A DNA stretch of 64,000 nt from Stomorhina lunata (Eukaryota > Arthropoda > Insecta > Diptera > Rhiniidae), in assembly GCA_933228675.1 (NCBI GenBank), contig OW121740.1:54824174-54888173 (forward strand). The letters are read 5' to 3'. Shown in pieces: positions 43,473 through 54,399 of the stretch (positions are counted from its first letter, which is position 1; each line of letters begins with the position of its first letter). The position numbers and the translations under genes are program-made. The notes beneath the pieces are model-generated. The model did no database searches. It was not told the origin of the DNA and was given only the letters and a program-made list of their open reading frames with translations.

Positions 43473-43658
43473 AATTTGCCTGAAGAGCAAGTTAATAGGA
43501 AACGTTTAAAGCCAAAACAAAAGTCCCATGATTCTATATTAGAAGAACGCACACAATTATGCACTATATCTGCTGCAACAGAAGATGATAATGAAGATAA
43601 CGAAGAGGTTAATAACTGTGCTGTTGGTCTTTTGCTGGCAGAAGTTGGTAAATTATAA
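43473..43658 (+). other. In-frame open extension after the RFX stop codon
   Basis: Immediately after the TAG at 43470-43472 the same frame stays open for 61 sense codons and ends in TAA at 43656-43658. The predicted peptide begins NLPEEQVNRKRLKPKQKS and ends VGLLLAEVGKL. Its composition is protein-like (basic then acidic), unlike the AT-rich 3' UTR that follows. It may be a readthrough extension, known from many Drosophila genes, or a C-terminus recently cut off by a nonsense change. A sequencing error at the stop codon is also possible. Confidence 0.5.
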
Positions 43659-43659
43659 A

Positions 43660-44540
43660 CACGCAAACGTTGTCGCTTTTTTTAACTTGCTCTTCAGTAC
43701 AAATACTCGTAATTAGCCAAACTAATCTAATGTCTTTTAAAATTGTTACACTATTCTTTAAAAATATGTTTTAAACTTTTTAAGTTTTAATTTTTGTTTC
43801 CTTTATTCTATCTACATTTAAGTGTATCTATATATAAAAATTTACTTTATTAAATCTATTTTTGTTTGTTTTTTTTTTTTCAATTTGCTTGACAATTTTT
43901 GAAAAATAATTAAAATTTAATCGAAGTCCAGTGAAGACTATAAAATGTGCTTTCTAAGGCATAGCTAAAATTAAATGATAAATAGTTAAACGTCTGAGAC
44001 GTTTTTAATTCTGTTAAATTTCCTTTTTCACAATGATTATGTTCAACTTATACTATATTTGGAATAATTATGTATGTTTTTTTAGTTTTATTTTATTTAC
44101 TTGACTTTATTATTATAATTTTTATTTAAATAGTTCTTGATTTAGTGTATTTTTTGGATTCAAATTTATTTTTATGTATTATATTTTTGTTTTATTTTTT
44201 TAATTAAATAAATAAATGTTAAATATAAATAATAGATGTTTACAAAACACTTGAAACAGTTCAATATGTTTTTAATTCTTACATTCTACGAACTTGTTCT
44301 TAAAAAATTATTTTTGGAACATTTGGTATTTATTTATACTTTAGTTAAAAGTCAATTGCTATCGTAATAAATGTCAACTCTTTTTCTTTTAATTCCCTAA
44401 TGGAATTATTAATTTTTGTTATTCAAATCATTTTTCAAATTGAACATTTTCAACTTATGGAGAAATCCGTAAAATTTTTGTTTTAATATAATGAGGCTAA
44501 AAAATCACCGGCCTTAAAAAGAAAACATGTTTTTTTTTTT
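43660..44540. other. 3' flank of RFX gene
   Basis: AT-rich, with AATAAA-type hexamers near 44206-44214; most likely 3' untranslated region and intergenic DNA. No gene seen. Confidence 0.4.
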
Positions 44541-44544
44541 TTGT

Positions 44545-45015
44545 TTAAAATAAACTTTATTCATCAACGTAGTTTTCATAATTTTTGCGCCGATCTAACA
44601 TTTCAATTCCACTTGTAAAACGTTTTATCTCTTGCTTCAAAAAATATTCTTACCGGCTATCATTTCTTTGAGACCTACAAACAGCCAGTAGATGCTGGGC
44701 GTCAAAAACTGAATGTGGGAGCATTTCGAATTTCAACTCATGTAATTTTGCCATTGCTCAGAATCATCAAAACGTTCTTGTTTAAGGTTAACAATAACCA
44801 AACGTGACACTTACATTAAACAAAGCTTTCTCACAGTCAAATGCTCATGCAGCATAAAGTCAGCAAGTTCTTTTGATATCTTTACATTGTCAACTAACTC
44901 ACGCAACTTCACTTTTTGATCATTCCAAATGTGTTTTTTTGTTTGTTTTCTGGTGTTACTGCTTCATGTGGACGTCCATTGCGTTTTGCACACAATGCTC
45001 TCACACAATGACTCT
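44545..45015 (-). mobile_element. Mariner transposase remnant, internally deleted
   Basis: On the minus strand, 44830-45000 gives RALCAKRNGRPHEAVTPENKQK, then a helix-turn-helix-like segment and LHEHLTVRKL. This is the N-terminal DNA-binding region of mariner transposases (GRP..V..EN...V, ISKERV..ILHEHLGMRKL). The sequence continues with VPRLVIV..K.RFDDSEQW. The far end at 44550-44640 has QEIKRF..G..DRRKNYENYV, like the C-terminus. The catalytic D,D,D core between them is mostly gone, with stops, so it is inactive. Confidence 0.7.
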
Positions 45016-45299
45016 CAAACTATAGAATAGAAATTTTAAAATGTGTCTTGAAGGTTAGTACTAACAAAAAATGATGTGAATGCGATGACACTACCGCCAT
45101 CTATGTGTTAAGCTAGTTAATTTTCAGCCCAGGTGTTATCTTTAATACCCTCTGTAGCAAAAAAGTTGGTCAAGCCCGACTATTTTTCAATTGTAGATCA
45201 ATTGTCAACAATTTTTAAAATGTTCATAATTACGTAACGCCCATGGGGGTGGGAGGGGTATGACTTTTGTTCCGGAGGAGAAAGCTCGTGTTCGTATCT

Positions 45300-46380
45300 G
45301 CGAAAATAGGTTAGGTTAGGCAGGCGGCCGATGTTAGGTCAGCGTCACTTGTTTCCTAAAAAACGGTCCTTTTATGGTACCCGCAAGGGATATACTGGAA
45401 GAAAAGCACAAAGATAGTTATTTTAGGCTTTCAGTGAGTGGCTTATCAAGTCATCCTGAAGCCCTGATAAATGAGTCTATTTTACGAATGTCAATACTCG
45501 CTAGATCTGATACTCGTAAATCATGCAGAATAGTTGCCCCCAGATGGAGAGCCCTTGAAATTGAAAGGGCGGGGTAGTGGCAGAGAAGATGAGTTACTGT
45601 CTCCTCCTCTTCTGTATTATGACAACTACGACAGTAGTCATGGAATTGAAGATTAAGTCTTCTGGGATGTAGCCCAAAAGCACAATGACCTGTTTGGATT
45701 AAGATAAGGTTGCGGCGTCTGTGGTGAGATAAAGTTACCAAACAATTTGAACGTTTAGTGTTGTAAGTGGGCCATGTTTACCTACATATAATTTGCAGGC
45801 ATTGATTTGCGGAAAGCCCGTAAATTGGTCGATGTTATCCTGACTCAGGAGAGCACCGGATTTAGCAAGTTTGTCCGCGGTGGAGTTACCAGGTATGTTA
45901 TTGTGCCGGGTACCCAGAAGAGTTCGATCTTGCAATGTCTCGCCATCTCGTTAAAAGGTGCTTGGCATTCGCGGGTAAGTACAGATCTCGTGTGGACATT
46001 AGATAGGGATTTTATGGCAGCCTGACTGTCGATACAGAAACTAATATCCCTGTCGTATATTCTGTGGTATCTCAATCATTTGACTGCTTTATGTATAGAA
46101 GATATCTCGGATTGGAGAACACTACATTGATCAGGGAGCCTAAAGCAAATTTCCTTCCCTAGAAGTGGGATGAAGAAGCCTCCCCTACGCCTATCTTTGA
46201 CTTCGATCCGTCAGTGTATACCACCAGGCAGCCGTCATCTAGAGATGGGGGGTCTCCAGAGATAGTCACAGTAAAGGATTTATCAAAGATAGGGGTGGAT
46301 ATGCAGTAGTCTATGTAGTCAGGGATATCTGCGAAAATAGCTTTACGTAATTTGTGAACAGCCCCTTACATATACATATC
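45300..46380 (-). mobile_element. Jockey-like LINE 3' part with RNase H domain
   Basis: On the minus strand the ribonuclease H region is clear: ISFCIDSQAAIKSLSN at about 46030, IELFWVPG..GNSTADKLAKSGA at about 45850-45930, then a zinc-binding CRSCHN..EEETVTHLLCHYPAL segment at 45560-45640. Frameshifts break it. The 3' end on that strand is a CCTAA-type repeat (GGTTAGGTTAGG at about 45309-45320 on the plus strand). It is of the same family as 56455-56876. Confidence 0.85.
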
Positions 46381-46389
46381 AAAGCTTAA

Positions 46390-46970
46390 TATTCTTATTA
46401 CAGAAATTTGTCGAGATTAAAGTATGTATATCAAAGTCATTTCCAGCAGCCGGTCTAATATGAGAGCTATTTAACCCATATGTGCTTATCGACATTTTTA
46501 AAACAGTAATATAAGAACAGTCCTATAAGAACTTCACGAAATAAGAGATAATCGTTATAGCAAGAAAAGTTTCTGTGCCTAAATTTAATAAAATTTGCTT
46601 TAAACTGACATGTTCTTAAAAAACAAGCTTACATGGACTTTACATCGCTTTTAAGTTGATCGGTATACTTCAGGATAATATTTTTCTTCTACGTTTTTCG
46701 GAGAGCATAAAAGGAAACTGTAAATGGCAAAGATACAACGAAAAATATATTTTGGCGACCAAGAAAAAAAACCTTGTTTTTAACAGCTGGGATGAAATTA
46801 TTGAAAAACTTCATTAGTAAAAGTTTTTAACAGCTTTAATTTTCTGATATTAGGGAGGCACAGGTGGTGAATAGTTAAATAAACTGTTTGACAATCTTTT
46901 AATTCAATTTATCACCTATTGGTGAAGGGTATACAAAAATTTAAAATACGTATATTTGATTAAGGTGCAC
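46390..46970. other. Intergenic stretch, nothing recognised
   Basis: Moderately AT-rich DNA between two LINE copies. No reading frame, RNA gene or repeat match could be assigned. Confidence 0.4.
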
Positions 46971-47430
46971 CGATTTTAATGAAACTTAATAGAATTCTTT
47001 AAATTTCTTAGGCCAGGCTTTGAAAGATTTTCCTCTAGTTGGTCTTTCCTTTTTCTTTTACGAGTTCCCTCAGGATCATTTTCGAACATTTTTGCTGGAG
47101 TATTTTCGTCCATTCGCACAACATGTCCTAATGCGTTTTACTATGCCGATGTCAGCGTATAAGTCATACATCTCATGGTTCATTCAATGTCGATATTAAT
47201 TTTTGTTGTAAACTGGTTCAAATATTTTTTATAGAATTTTCCTCTCAAAAGCTCCCAGAATAGCTTCATCTACCTGTGCAATCGCCCATTATTCAGCACC
47301 ATATATTAACACGGGTATGGTGATTTTAGTTCTTACAGAGAGAGCTTAATTTACAATTTTTAATTAAGCATCTGTTGGCAGGTATGATTCTTAGATTTCG
47401 AAATTAATATCGTTATTTATGTTGACGGCG

Positions 47431-50400
47431 CACAGTGGTTTACGGACGCTTTTTTTTGGAAATAATTCTGTAACTTTTGAACGACTAAAGATATTTGAAT
47501 GAAATTTGGCATGGTGATAGTCAAGGAGTATCCGAGTTGGTTTTCAAAAGCACTGGCCCATGAGGGGTCGGGAGAGTGATTGATGGTCCTTCAAAGTTGA
47601 TCACCTCGGGTGTTCGACTTTTTTAAAAATTCGCCAAAAATCCATTTATGAATGGATTGAAAAGAAATTGTAAACTTAAGTTCTCCTTCAGAAGGTCTAC
47701 AAAAAATACGCTTACATGTGTAGGTTATCTCCTTTGGGTTTCGAGATATTTGGATAAAAAGGAATTTTTGGGTTGATTTTTTACCTATTTTTTTAAGCTT
47801 TTTTTGATCTGGTGGACGCATCTGAAGATCAAAAATTTTTTAAGAATATTCGTTAAAATTGTAACAAAATTCTAAATAATTTTTGTGCAAGTTGGTTATC
47901 GATATCTTCTTTCGTTTAAAAGTTAAAAATATTCAAAATTGAAACTTAAAAAAATTTTCGCTTTTTTTTGAGTTTTTCCCTAAAAGATAGCTATATTTTT
48001 TCACTAATAAAAAATATTTTCTTAAGAAATATAAAAATATTTTTAAAGTTTTTCAAAGAAAACATAATGAGAATGCGTATAAAATAAATTTCTTGCTAAT
48101 TGGACTTTTGGTCCTCGCACATGCCCTCTCCAAAAAATGCCAATTTGTAAAAAAAAATTTTGGCTTAAATAAAAATTTTTCAAAAGGCAAAGCACCGATT
48201 TGAAAAAAATAATAATGTTCGTATTTTCTAATATATCTGTTATTGATTGGAAAAGTTTTTTCTGAAACGAGCTGCAAATAGAGTCAGTGTTGCCATTTTT
48301 GTAAAAAAACTCATTTTTTGAAACCCTTTTTTCCCGAGTTGGGAATTGGGGAATTTTTTAGTTAAAATTGGGAATTTTTTTTAGTCTATTGCTTTTAGAT
48401 CTTATTGGTCTACATGACTACAAATTTTCATTGAGATATCTTCATCTATGTGATTTCTACAAAATATCAAAAATTGAAATTATTTTCCTTCTAAAAGTAA
48501 AAAAATAATATTTTTTTATTTTACGATACAAAGTGTAAAAATATTAACTCGCTAAAAAAAGATTTTTAATTGGTGTTCATCTCCTGGACTTTCCCGATCC
48601 AATGATACTAAACACGTGTATCAAGCTTCAATACATAGCCTTTAAAAGCTCTGAAAACTTTGCCTCCCATAGCATTTTGAAGCTAAATATTGGAGTATTG
48701 GAGAGTAATGTGTGCAAATATAGTTAATGGTGCACAGTGGTATTAACTCTGCAATTTCTAAACTACTAGACGGATTTTGACAAAATTTGGAACGTCAATA
48801 GAAGAGGTGTGAGGCTTTTAGATCAATGTTTAAGAACGTATTTGTCGGTAGCACAGTGGGCTCTACAGTGGGCCAAAGTTGCCTACCTCGGGTATATAAA
48901 ACATTTGGGGGCGTATAACTTTCCTCAATTGGGTCCGATCTAAAAGATTTTTACGTTTTCAAAAACTTCTTAAAAAAATTAAGAAAAAAACATGCTTACT
49001 TTACTACCTCATCTCTTATAGTTTAAGAGATATTCGACTCCATAAAATTTTAGTAAAAAAAATCTCTAAAACTAAAGAAGGTATTGCGACAATTTTTGTA
49101 CATAGTATGGACCTGTATGTGCGAAAATCAGAAATATAAATTTCGGAACAAGTTCTGAAATGTAAATGAAAATTTTTGAATACAGAAGAGTATGCTTTTC
49201 GCAAATTTGACTTTTTTTAGAAAAGCGGCCCGTGTGACCCGATTAATAGCCGGGCTCTATCAGATTTTTACACAGATATTAAAAACATTATACTTAATAC
49301 AATTTTGTTAAAAAAAAGTTTTGAGATAAAATAAACAATTTTTTTACAGTCACAAAAAACACAAGTTTTGTTAAAAAAATGGCTGATTTTCGACTACCAC
49401 TGGTTGTAGGGTGCACGTCCAAAATTTTTAGAAATATAGTTTATACTGATCCCTCAAGTCCAGCCTTTTAGAAAATGTAAAAAACGAATTGAGTCTTTTG
49501 AAAAAATTTTTCAAAAATAATATTACTTTTTTTAAAAAAAAAAAATTTTTCAGGCTTTTTTCGGTACACAAACTTTGAAGAATTTTTCTGTGTTATTAAG
49601 TTTACATAATAAAGAACTTGTTTCTTCCAGTTCATTTAGAAATTTATCAGCAATCTTGCAGTATTTTTTTAAAAATTTAACGTAGTACAAGAAAAAATAA
49701 ATAGGCCAAAAAAAGGCCAGAAGACATACCATAAAAAGCAAAAAAAAAATTGGATTCAAATATCTCTTAAACTATAAGAGATAAGTTAGTAAAGTAAGCA
49801 TGTTTTTTTCTTATTTTTTTAAGAAGTTTTCGAAAACGTAAAAATCTTTTAGATCGGACCCAATTGAGGAAAGTTATACGCCCCCAAATGTTTTATATAC
49901 CCGAGGTAGGCAACTTTGGCCCACTGTAGAGCCCACTGTGCTACCGACAAATACGTTCTTAAACATTGATCTAAAAGCCTCACACCTCTTCTATTGACGT
50001 TCCAAATTTTGTCAAAATCCGTCTAGTAGTTTAGAAATTGCAGAGTTAATACCACTGTGCACCATTAACTTTATTTGCACACATTACTCTCCAATACTCC
50101 AATATTTAGCTTCAAAATGCTATGGGAGGCAAAGTTTTCAGAGCTTTTAAAGGCTATGTATTGAAGCTTGATACACGTGTTTAGTATCATTGGATCGGGA
50201 AAGTCCAGGAGATGAACACCAATTAAAAATCTTTTTTTAGCGAGTTAATATTTTTACACTTTGTATCGTAAAACAAAAAAATATTATTTTTTTACTTTTA
50301 GAAGGAAAATAATTTCAATTTTTGATATTTTGTAGAAATGACATAGATAAAGATATCTCAATGAAAATTTGTAGTCATGTAGTCTAAAAGCAATAGACTA

Positions 50401-51341
50401 AAAAAAATTCCCAATTTTAACTAAAAAATTCCCCAATTCCCAACTCGGGAAAAAAGGGTTTCAAAAAATGAATTTTTTTACAAAAATGGCAACACTGACT
50501 CTATTTGCAGCTCGTTTCAGAAAAAAACTTTTCCAATCAATAACAGATATATTAGAAAATACGGACATTATTATTTTTTTCAAATCGGTGCTTTGCCTTT
50601 TGAAAAATTTTTATTTAAACCAAAATTTTTTTTTACAAATTGGCATTTTTTGGAGAGGGCATGTGCGAGGACCAAAAGTCCAATTAGCAAGAAATTTATT
50701 TTATACGCATTCTCATTATGTTTTCTTTGAAAAACTTTAAAAATATTTTTATATTTCTTAAGAAAATATTTTTTTATTAGTGAAAAAATATAGCTATCTT
50801 TTAGGGAAAAACTCAAAAAAAAGCGAAAATTTTTTTAAGTTTCAACTTTGAATATTTTTAACTTTTAAACGAAAGAAGATATCGATAACCAACTTACACA
50901 AAAATTATTTAGAATTTTGTTACAATTTTAACGAATATTCTTAAAAAATTTTCGATCTTCAGATGCGTCCACCAGATCAAAAAAAGCTTAAAAAAATAGG
51001 TAAAAAATCAACCCAAAAATTCCTTTTTATCCAAATATCTCGAAACCCAAAGGAGATAACCTACACATGTAAGCGTATTTTTTGTAGACCTTCTGAAGGA
51101 GAACTTAAGTTTAAAATTTCTTTTCAATCCATTCATAAATGGATTTTTGGCGAATTTTTAAAAAAGTCGAACACCCGAGGTGACCAACTTTGAAGGTCCA
51201 TCAATCACTCTCCCGACCCCGCTTTTGAAAACCAACTCGAATACTCCTTGACTATCACCATGCCAAATTTCATTCAAATATCTTTAGTAGTTCAAAAGTT
51301 ACAGAATTATTTCCAAAAAAAAGCGTCAGTAAACCACTGTG
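47431..51341. mobile_element. Non-autonomous Transib element with 1.6 kb inverted repeats
   Basis: Ends are CACAGTGG at 47431 and CCACTGTG at 51341. The inverted arms run at 47431-49042 and 49750-51341 with very high identity. The loop at 49043-49749 has no recognisable protein. Both flanks carry the 5-bp target duplication CGGCG (47426-47430 and 51342-51346). Transib elements are known for CACWRTG-like termini, 5-bp GC-rich target duplications of CGNCG form, and kinship to RAG1, whose recombination signal heptamer is CACAGTG. The 76-codon open frame in each arm is the same sequence seen twice and lacks family features. A 12-17 bp indel near 47545 separates the arms. No transposase is present, so it must have moved in trans. 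Confidence 0.85.
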
Positions 51342-51870
51342 CGGCGGTACCAAGGTAAACAAATTCTTTTACAACCTCCAAGCTATAGTTCTCAACGATC
51401 ACAAGTGGTCCAACTCTTATGGACTGTCTGTTTGTAGAAACCATCCGTTTTGTTTTTCATTCGTTGGCAACTAAACATCGCACAATGTGCGCCCCATGAT
51501 ATCAATGTCATCGGCAAACGCCAGTAGCATGTGTTTTCTGTTGAAACTTGTTCCAGTTGTATTAACTGCAGTATCTCGGACGATTTTCTCTAACAAAATA
51601 TTGAAGTGATAGCATGATAAACTATCGCCTTGCCTGAATTCCCGTTTAGTTATGAAGGACCGATAGGCTTTTACCTATTTTAACTGTTGAGGTTGTATCA
51701 GTTAATGTCATACTGCGTATCCTTCTAAACTTCGTTCGTATCGGGCTGTCAAAAGCAGTTTTGTAGTCAACAAAAAGATGATATGTATCAATTTGTTTCT
51801 ATTGTGTTTTCTCTAGGATTTGAGGTAGCGTGAAGATCGTGCCAGTGGTAGATTTACCTTGTAGGCCCCA

Positions 51871-53722
51871 ATTTTTTCATTTACTTTTTTGCTTTAGCCT
51901 TTCATACAATATGGTCGATAGAATTTTATATGCAATTAAAAAAGGCTTGTAGCTCTATAATTGGCACATACAGTTTTATCTCCTTTTTTGTGCACTGGAC
52001 AAGGAACACTGAGACTCCAATCATCAGGCATACGTACTTCTAACCATATGGTTTTTATAAGCTGGGACATACACCTTATCAACTCCGGCCTTGAAAAGTT
52101 GACAAACCATCGGCACCCGCAGCTTTGTTTTTTTTTCAGTCGAGTTACTTCAATTCTAACTTCACTTTGGTTGGGTGGTGGACATTTAACGCAGTCATCA
52201 TTGATTTGTTCAGGCGTGTCATCTTGGTCTTTTACATTTGATACCAGAAATTTGCAAAAGTGCTCCTTCCATAGTTTCAGTATGCTTCCTGTATCTGTCA
52301 CCAGGTTTCCTTGGTCGTCCTTACAGGAGAAGATACATTTGACAAAACCATCTGTTCGGTGTTTAACTTTTTGGTAGAATTTACGCACTTCGTTTCGACT
52401 CTTATACATCTCAATTTCTTCAAACAAACGTCCCTCCATTTCTATTTTTCCTTCTGAATGGGCGTTTCTCTTTCCTCTTTTTCTCCTACGGTTCGACGCG
52501 TAACTACTGATTGCAAAGTTGACCTGTATGATTAATTTTTCTCGGCTGTAGCAATACGGCACTCCTCGTCATACTAAGTGTTTTTTGGGGGAGGGTTTTT
52601 TGGAACCCTAGTACAGATTTTGCAGCTGTTTTCATGGAATTGGCAATGTTTTGCCATAGCGTGCAGATGTCGTTTGTATCAGAAGCGTTTTCTCCGAGCT
52701 ATTGTGCTGTTAGTTGCTAGAAATCGCTAGCAATTTGATGAGATTTGAGCTTTGTGACATCTAACATTCTTTGCGCTTCCTTCTGTGGTCCCAATTTTTG
52801 TAGGTCCCAATTTTTTCATTTACTTTTTTGCTTTAGCCTTTCATACAATATGGTCGATAGAATTTTATATGCAATTAAAAAAGGCTTGTAGCTCTATAAT
52901 TGGCACATACAGTTTTATCTCCTTTTTTGTGCACTGGACAAGGAACACTGAGACTACAATCATCAGGCATACGTACTTCTAACCATATGGTTTTTATAAG
53001 CTGGGACATACACCTTATCAACTCCGGCCTTGAAAAGTTGACAAACCATCGGCACCCGCAGCTTTGTTTTTTTTCAGTCGAGTTACTTCAATTCTAACCT
53101 CACTTTGGTTGGGTGGTGGACATTTAACGTAGTCATCATTGATTTGTTCAGGCGTGTCATCTTGGTCTTTTACATTTGATACCAGAAATTTGCAAAAGTG
53201 CTCCTTCCATAGTTTCAGTATGCTTCCTGTATCTGTCACCAGGTTTCCTTGGTCGTCCTTACAGGAGAAGATACAGTTAACAAAACCATCTGTTTGGTGT
53301 TTAACTTTTTGGTCGAATTTACGCACTTCGTTTCGACTCTTATACATCTCAATTTCTTCAAACAAACGTCCCTCCATTTCTATTTTTCCTTCTGAATGGG
53401 CGTTTCTCTTTCCTCTTTTTCTCCTACGGTTCGACGCGTAACTACTGATTGCAAAGTTGCCCTGTAGGATTAATTTTTCTCGGCTGTAGCAATACGGTAC
53501 TCCTCGTCATACTAAGTGTTTTTTGGGGGAGGGTTTTTTGGAACCCTAGTACAGATTTTGCAGCTGTTTTCATGGAATTGGCAATGTTTTGCCATAGCGT
53601 GCAGATGTCGTTTGTATCAGAAGCGTTTTCTCCGAGCTATTGTGCTGTTAGTTGCTAGAAATCGCTAGCAATTTGATGAGATTTGAGCTTTGTGACATCT
53701 AACATTCTTTGCGCTTCCTTCT
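51871..53722. repeat. Tandem direct duplication of about 920 bp
   Basis: The segment at about 51871-52790 (from CCCCAATTTTTTCATTTAC) repeats at about 52804-53722, with few substitutions. A short junction at 52790-52803 contains GGTCCCAATTTTTGTAGGTCCC, a partial repeat of the unit start. It duplicates the endonuclease-RT linker of the RTE LINE. The duplicated strand keeps a long minus-strand open frame in both copies (51936-52562 and 53018-53377). Confidence 0.85.
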
Positions 53723-54212
53723 GTATGTTCCTCGACACACTCAGACATGTTCTTACCTTGGGTGCAACAAGGAAATGATCGTAGTCCATATTAGCTTCTC
53801 AAATTGGGTTGCACCTCCAAAACACATGAAGAGCGCCGCCGCAAAAGAGATCAATCTCGTACCATTGTTAGCCGTTTCACCGTGAAGACTGAATTTATCA
53901 ACAGTAGGATCAAAGCAGCTTTTGCGTACTAAATTTGCGTTAAAATCATCCAGTATTATTTTAACATCATGATCTGGGCATCTATCATAGACTTCCTCAA
54001 GTTGATCATAGAAGGATTCTTTAACGTCATCATATTTTTCCTCTGTGGGTGCGTAAGCACAAATCAGGCTAAGGTGAAACTATTTAGCTTTGACGCGTAT
54101 TGTCGCTAACCTTTCACTTACCGGGGTGAACCTGGAAACCAGATTTCGCACACTTTTATTCACCATAAAACCACAACAATTCGTGCCTACTTTCATGGCA
54201 GAATAGTTCGCT

Positions 54213-54245
54213 TTTTGGTGTCTTGGCGACGCCAAGACACCAAAA
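54213..54245. repeat. Perfect 16-bp hairpin
   Basis: TTTTGGTGTCTTGGCG is followed by a single A and its exact reverse complement. It lies at the endonuclease end of the RTE LINE. It is followed by two direct copies of GGGTTACTAGCCCG (54250-54280), so local template-switching rearrangement is likely. Confidence 0.85.
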
Positions 54246-54399
54246 GGCGAGTGGGTTACTAGCCCGGGTTACTAGCCCGACTTCCTAGCCCATGTTTTTT
54301 ATCGTTCTAATGGAAGAATGCTCACTACTTTAACGGCTGTTAACGTAGCTAACCAGGCGACACCACGAGGAGTTGAGATGAAGGATAGACCAAGAAAAG

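Larger units (their letters stand above)
46970..54300 (-). mobile_element. RTE-clade LINE, interrupted and duplicated
   Basis: Read from right to left. The apurinic endonuclease end is at about 53760-54150, with ICAYAPTEEKYDDVKESFYD and DVKIIL.DFNA, the form seen in RTE/BovB elements. The linker and RT start (RNEVRKF, VTRLKKxK, PVHKKGDKT..NYR) are at 51936-52562. The catalytic FADD box is at about 51510 and RT end motifs lie up to 51347. After the inserted Transib element the C-terminal part resumes at 47425 and runs to about 46980, with IPVLIYGAE and MNHEMYDLY. About 920 bp of the linker/RT region is tandemly duplicated. Stops and shifts show the copy is dead. Confidence 0.85.

Noticed and set aside
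47591..47821. 76-codon open frame MRPPDQKKLKKIGKK... in one Transib arm and again at 50963-51193
   Set aside because: The two frames are the same inverted-repeat sequence on opposite strands. They lack domain features, and conservation here reflects arm identity, not coding.
48053..50816. Other open frames in the Transib arms and loop (48053, 49016, 49550, 50468, 50580)
   Set aside because: Low-complexity F/K/I-rich translations of AT-rich DNA, none matching a transposase.
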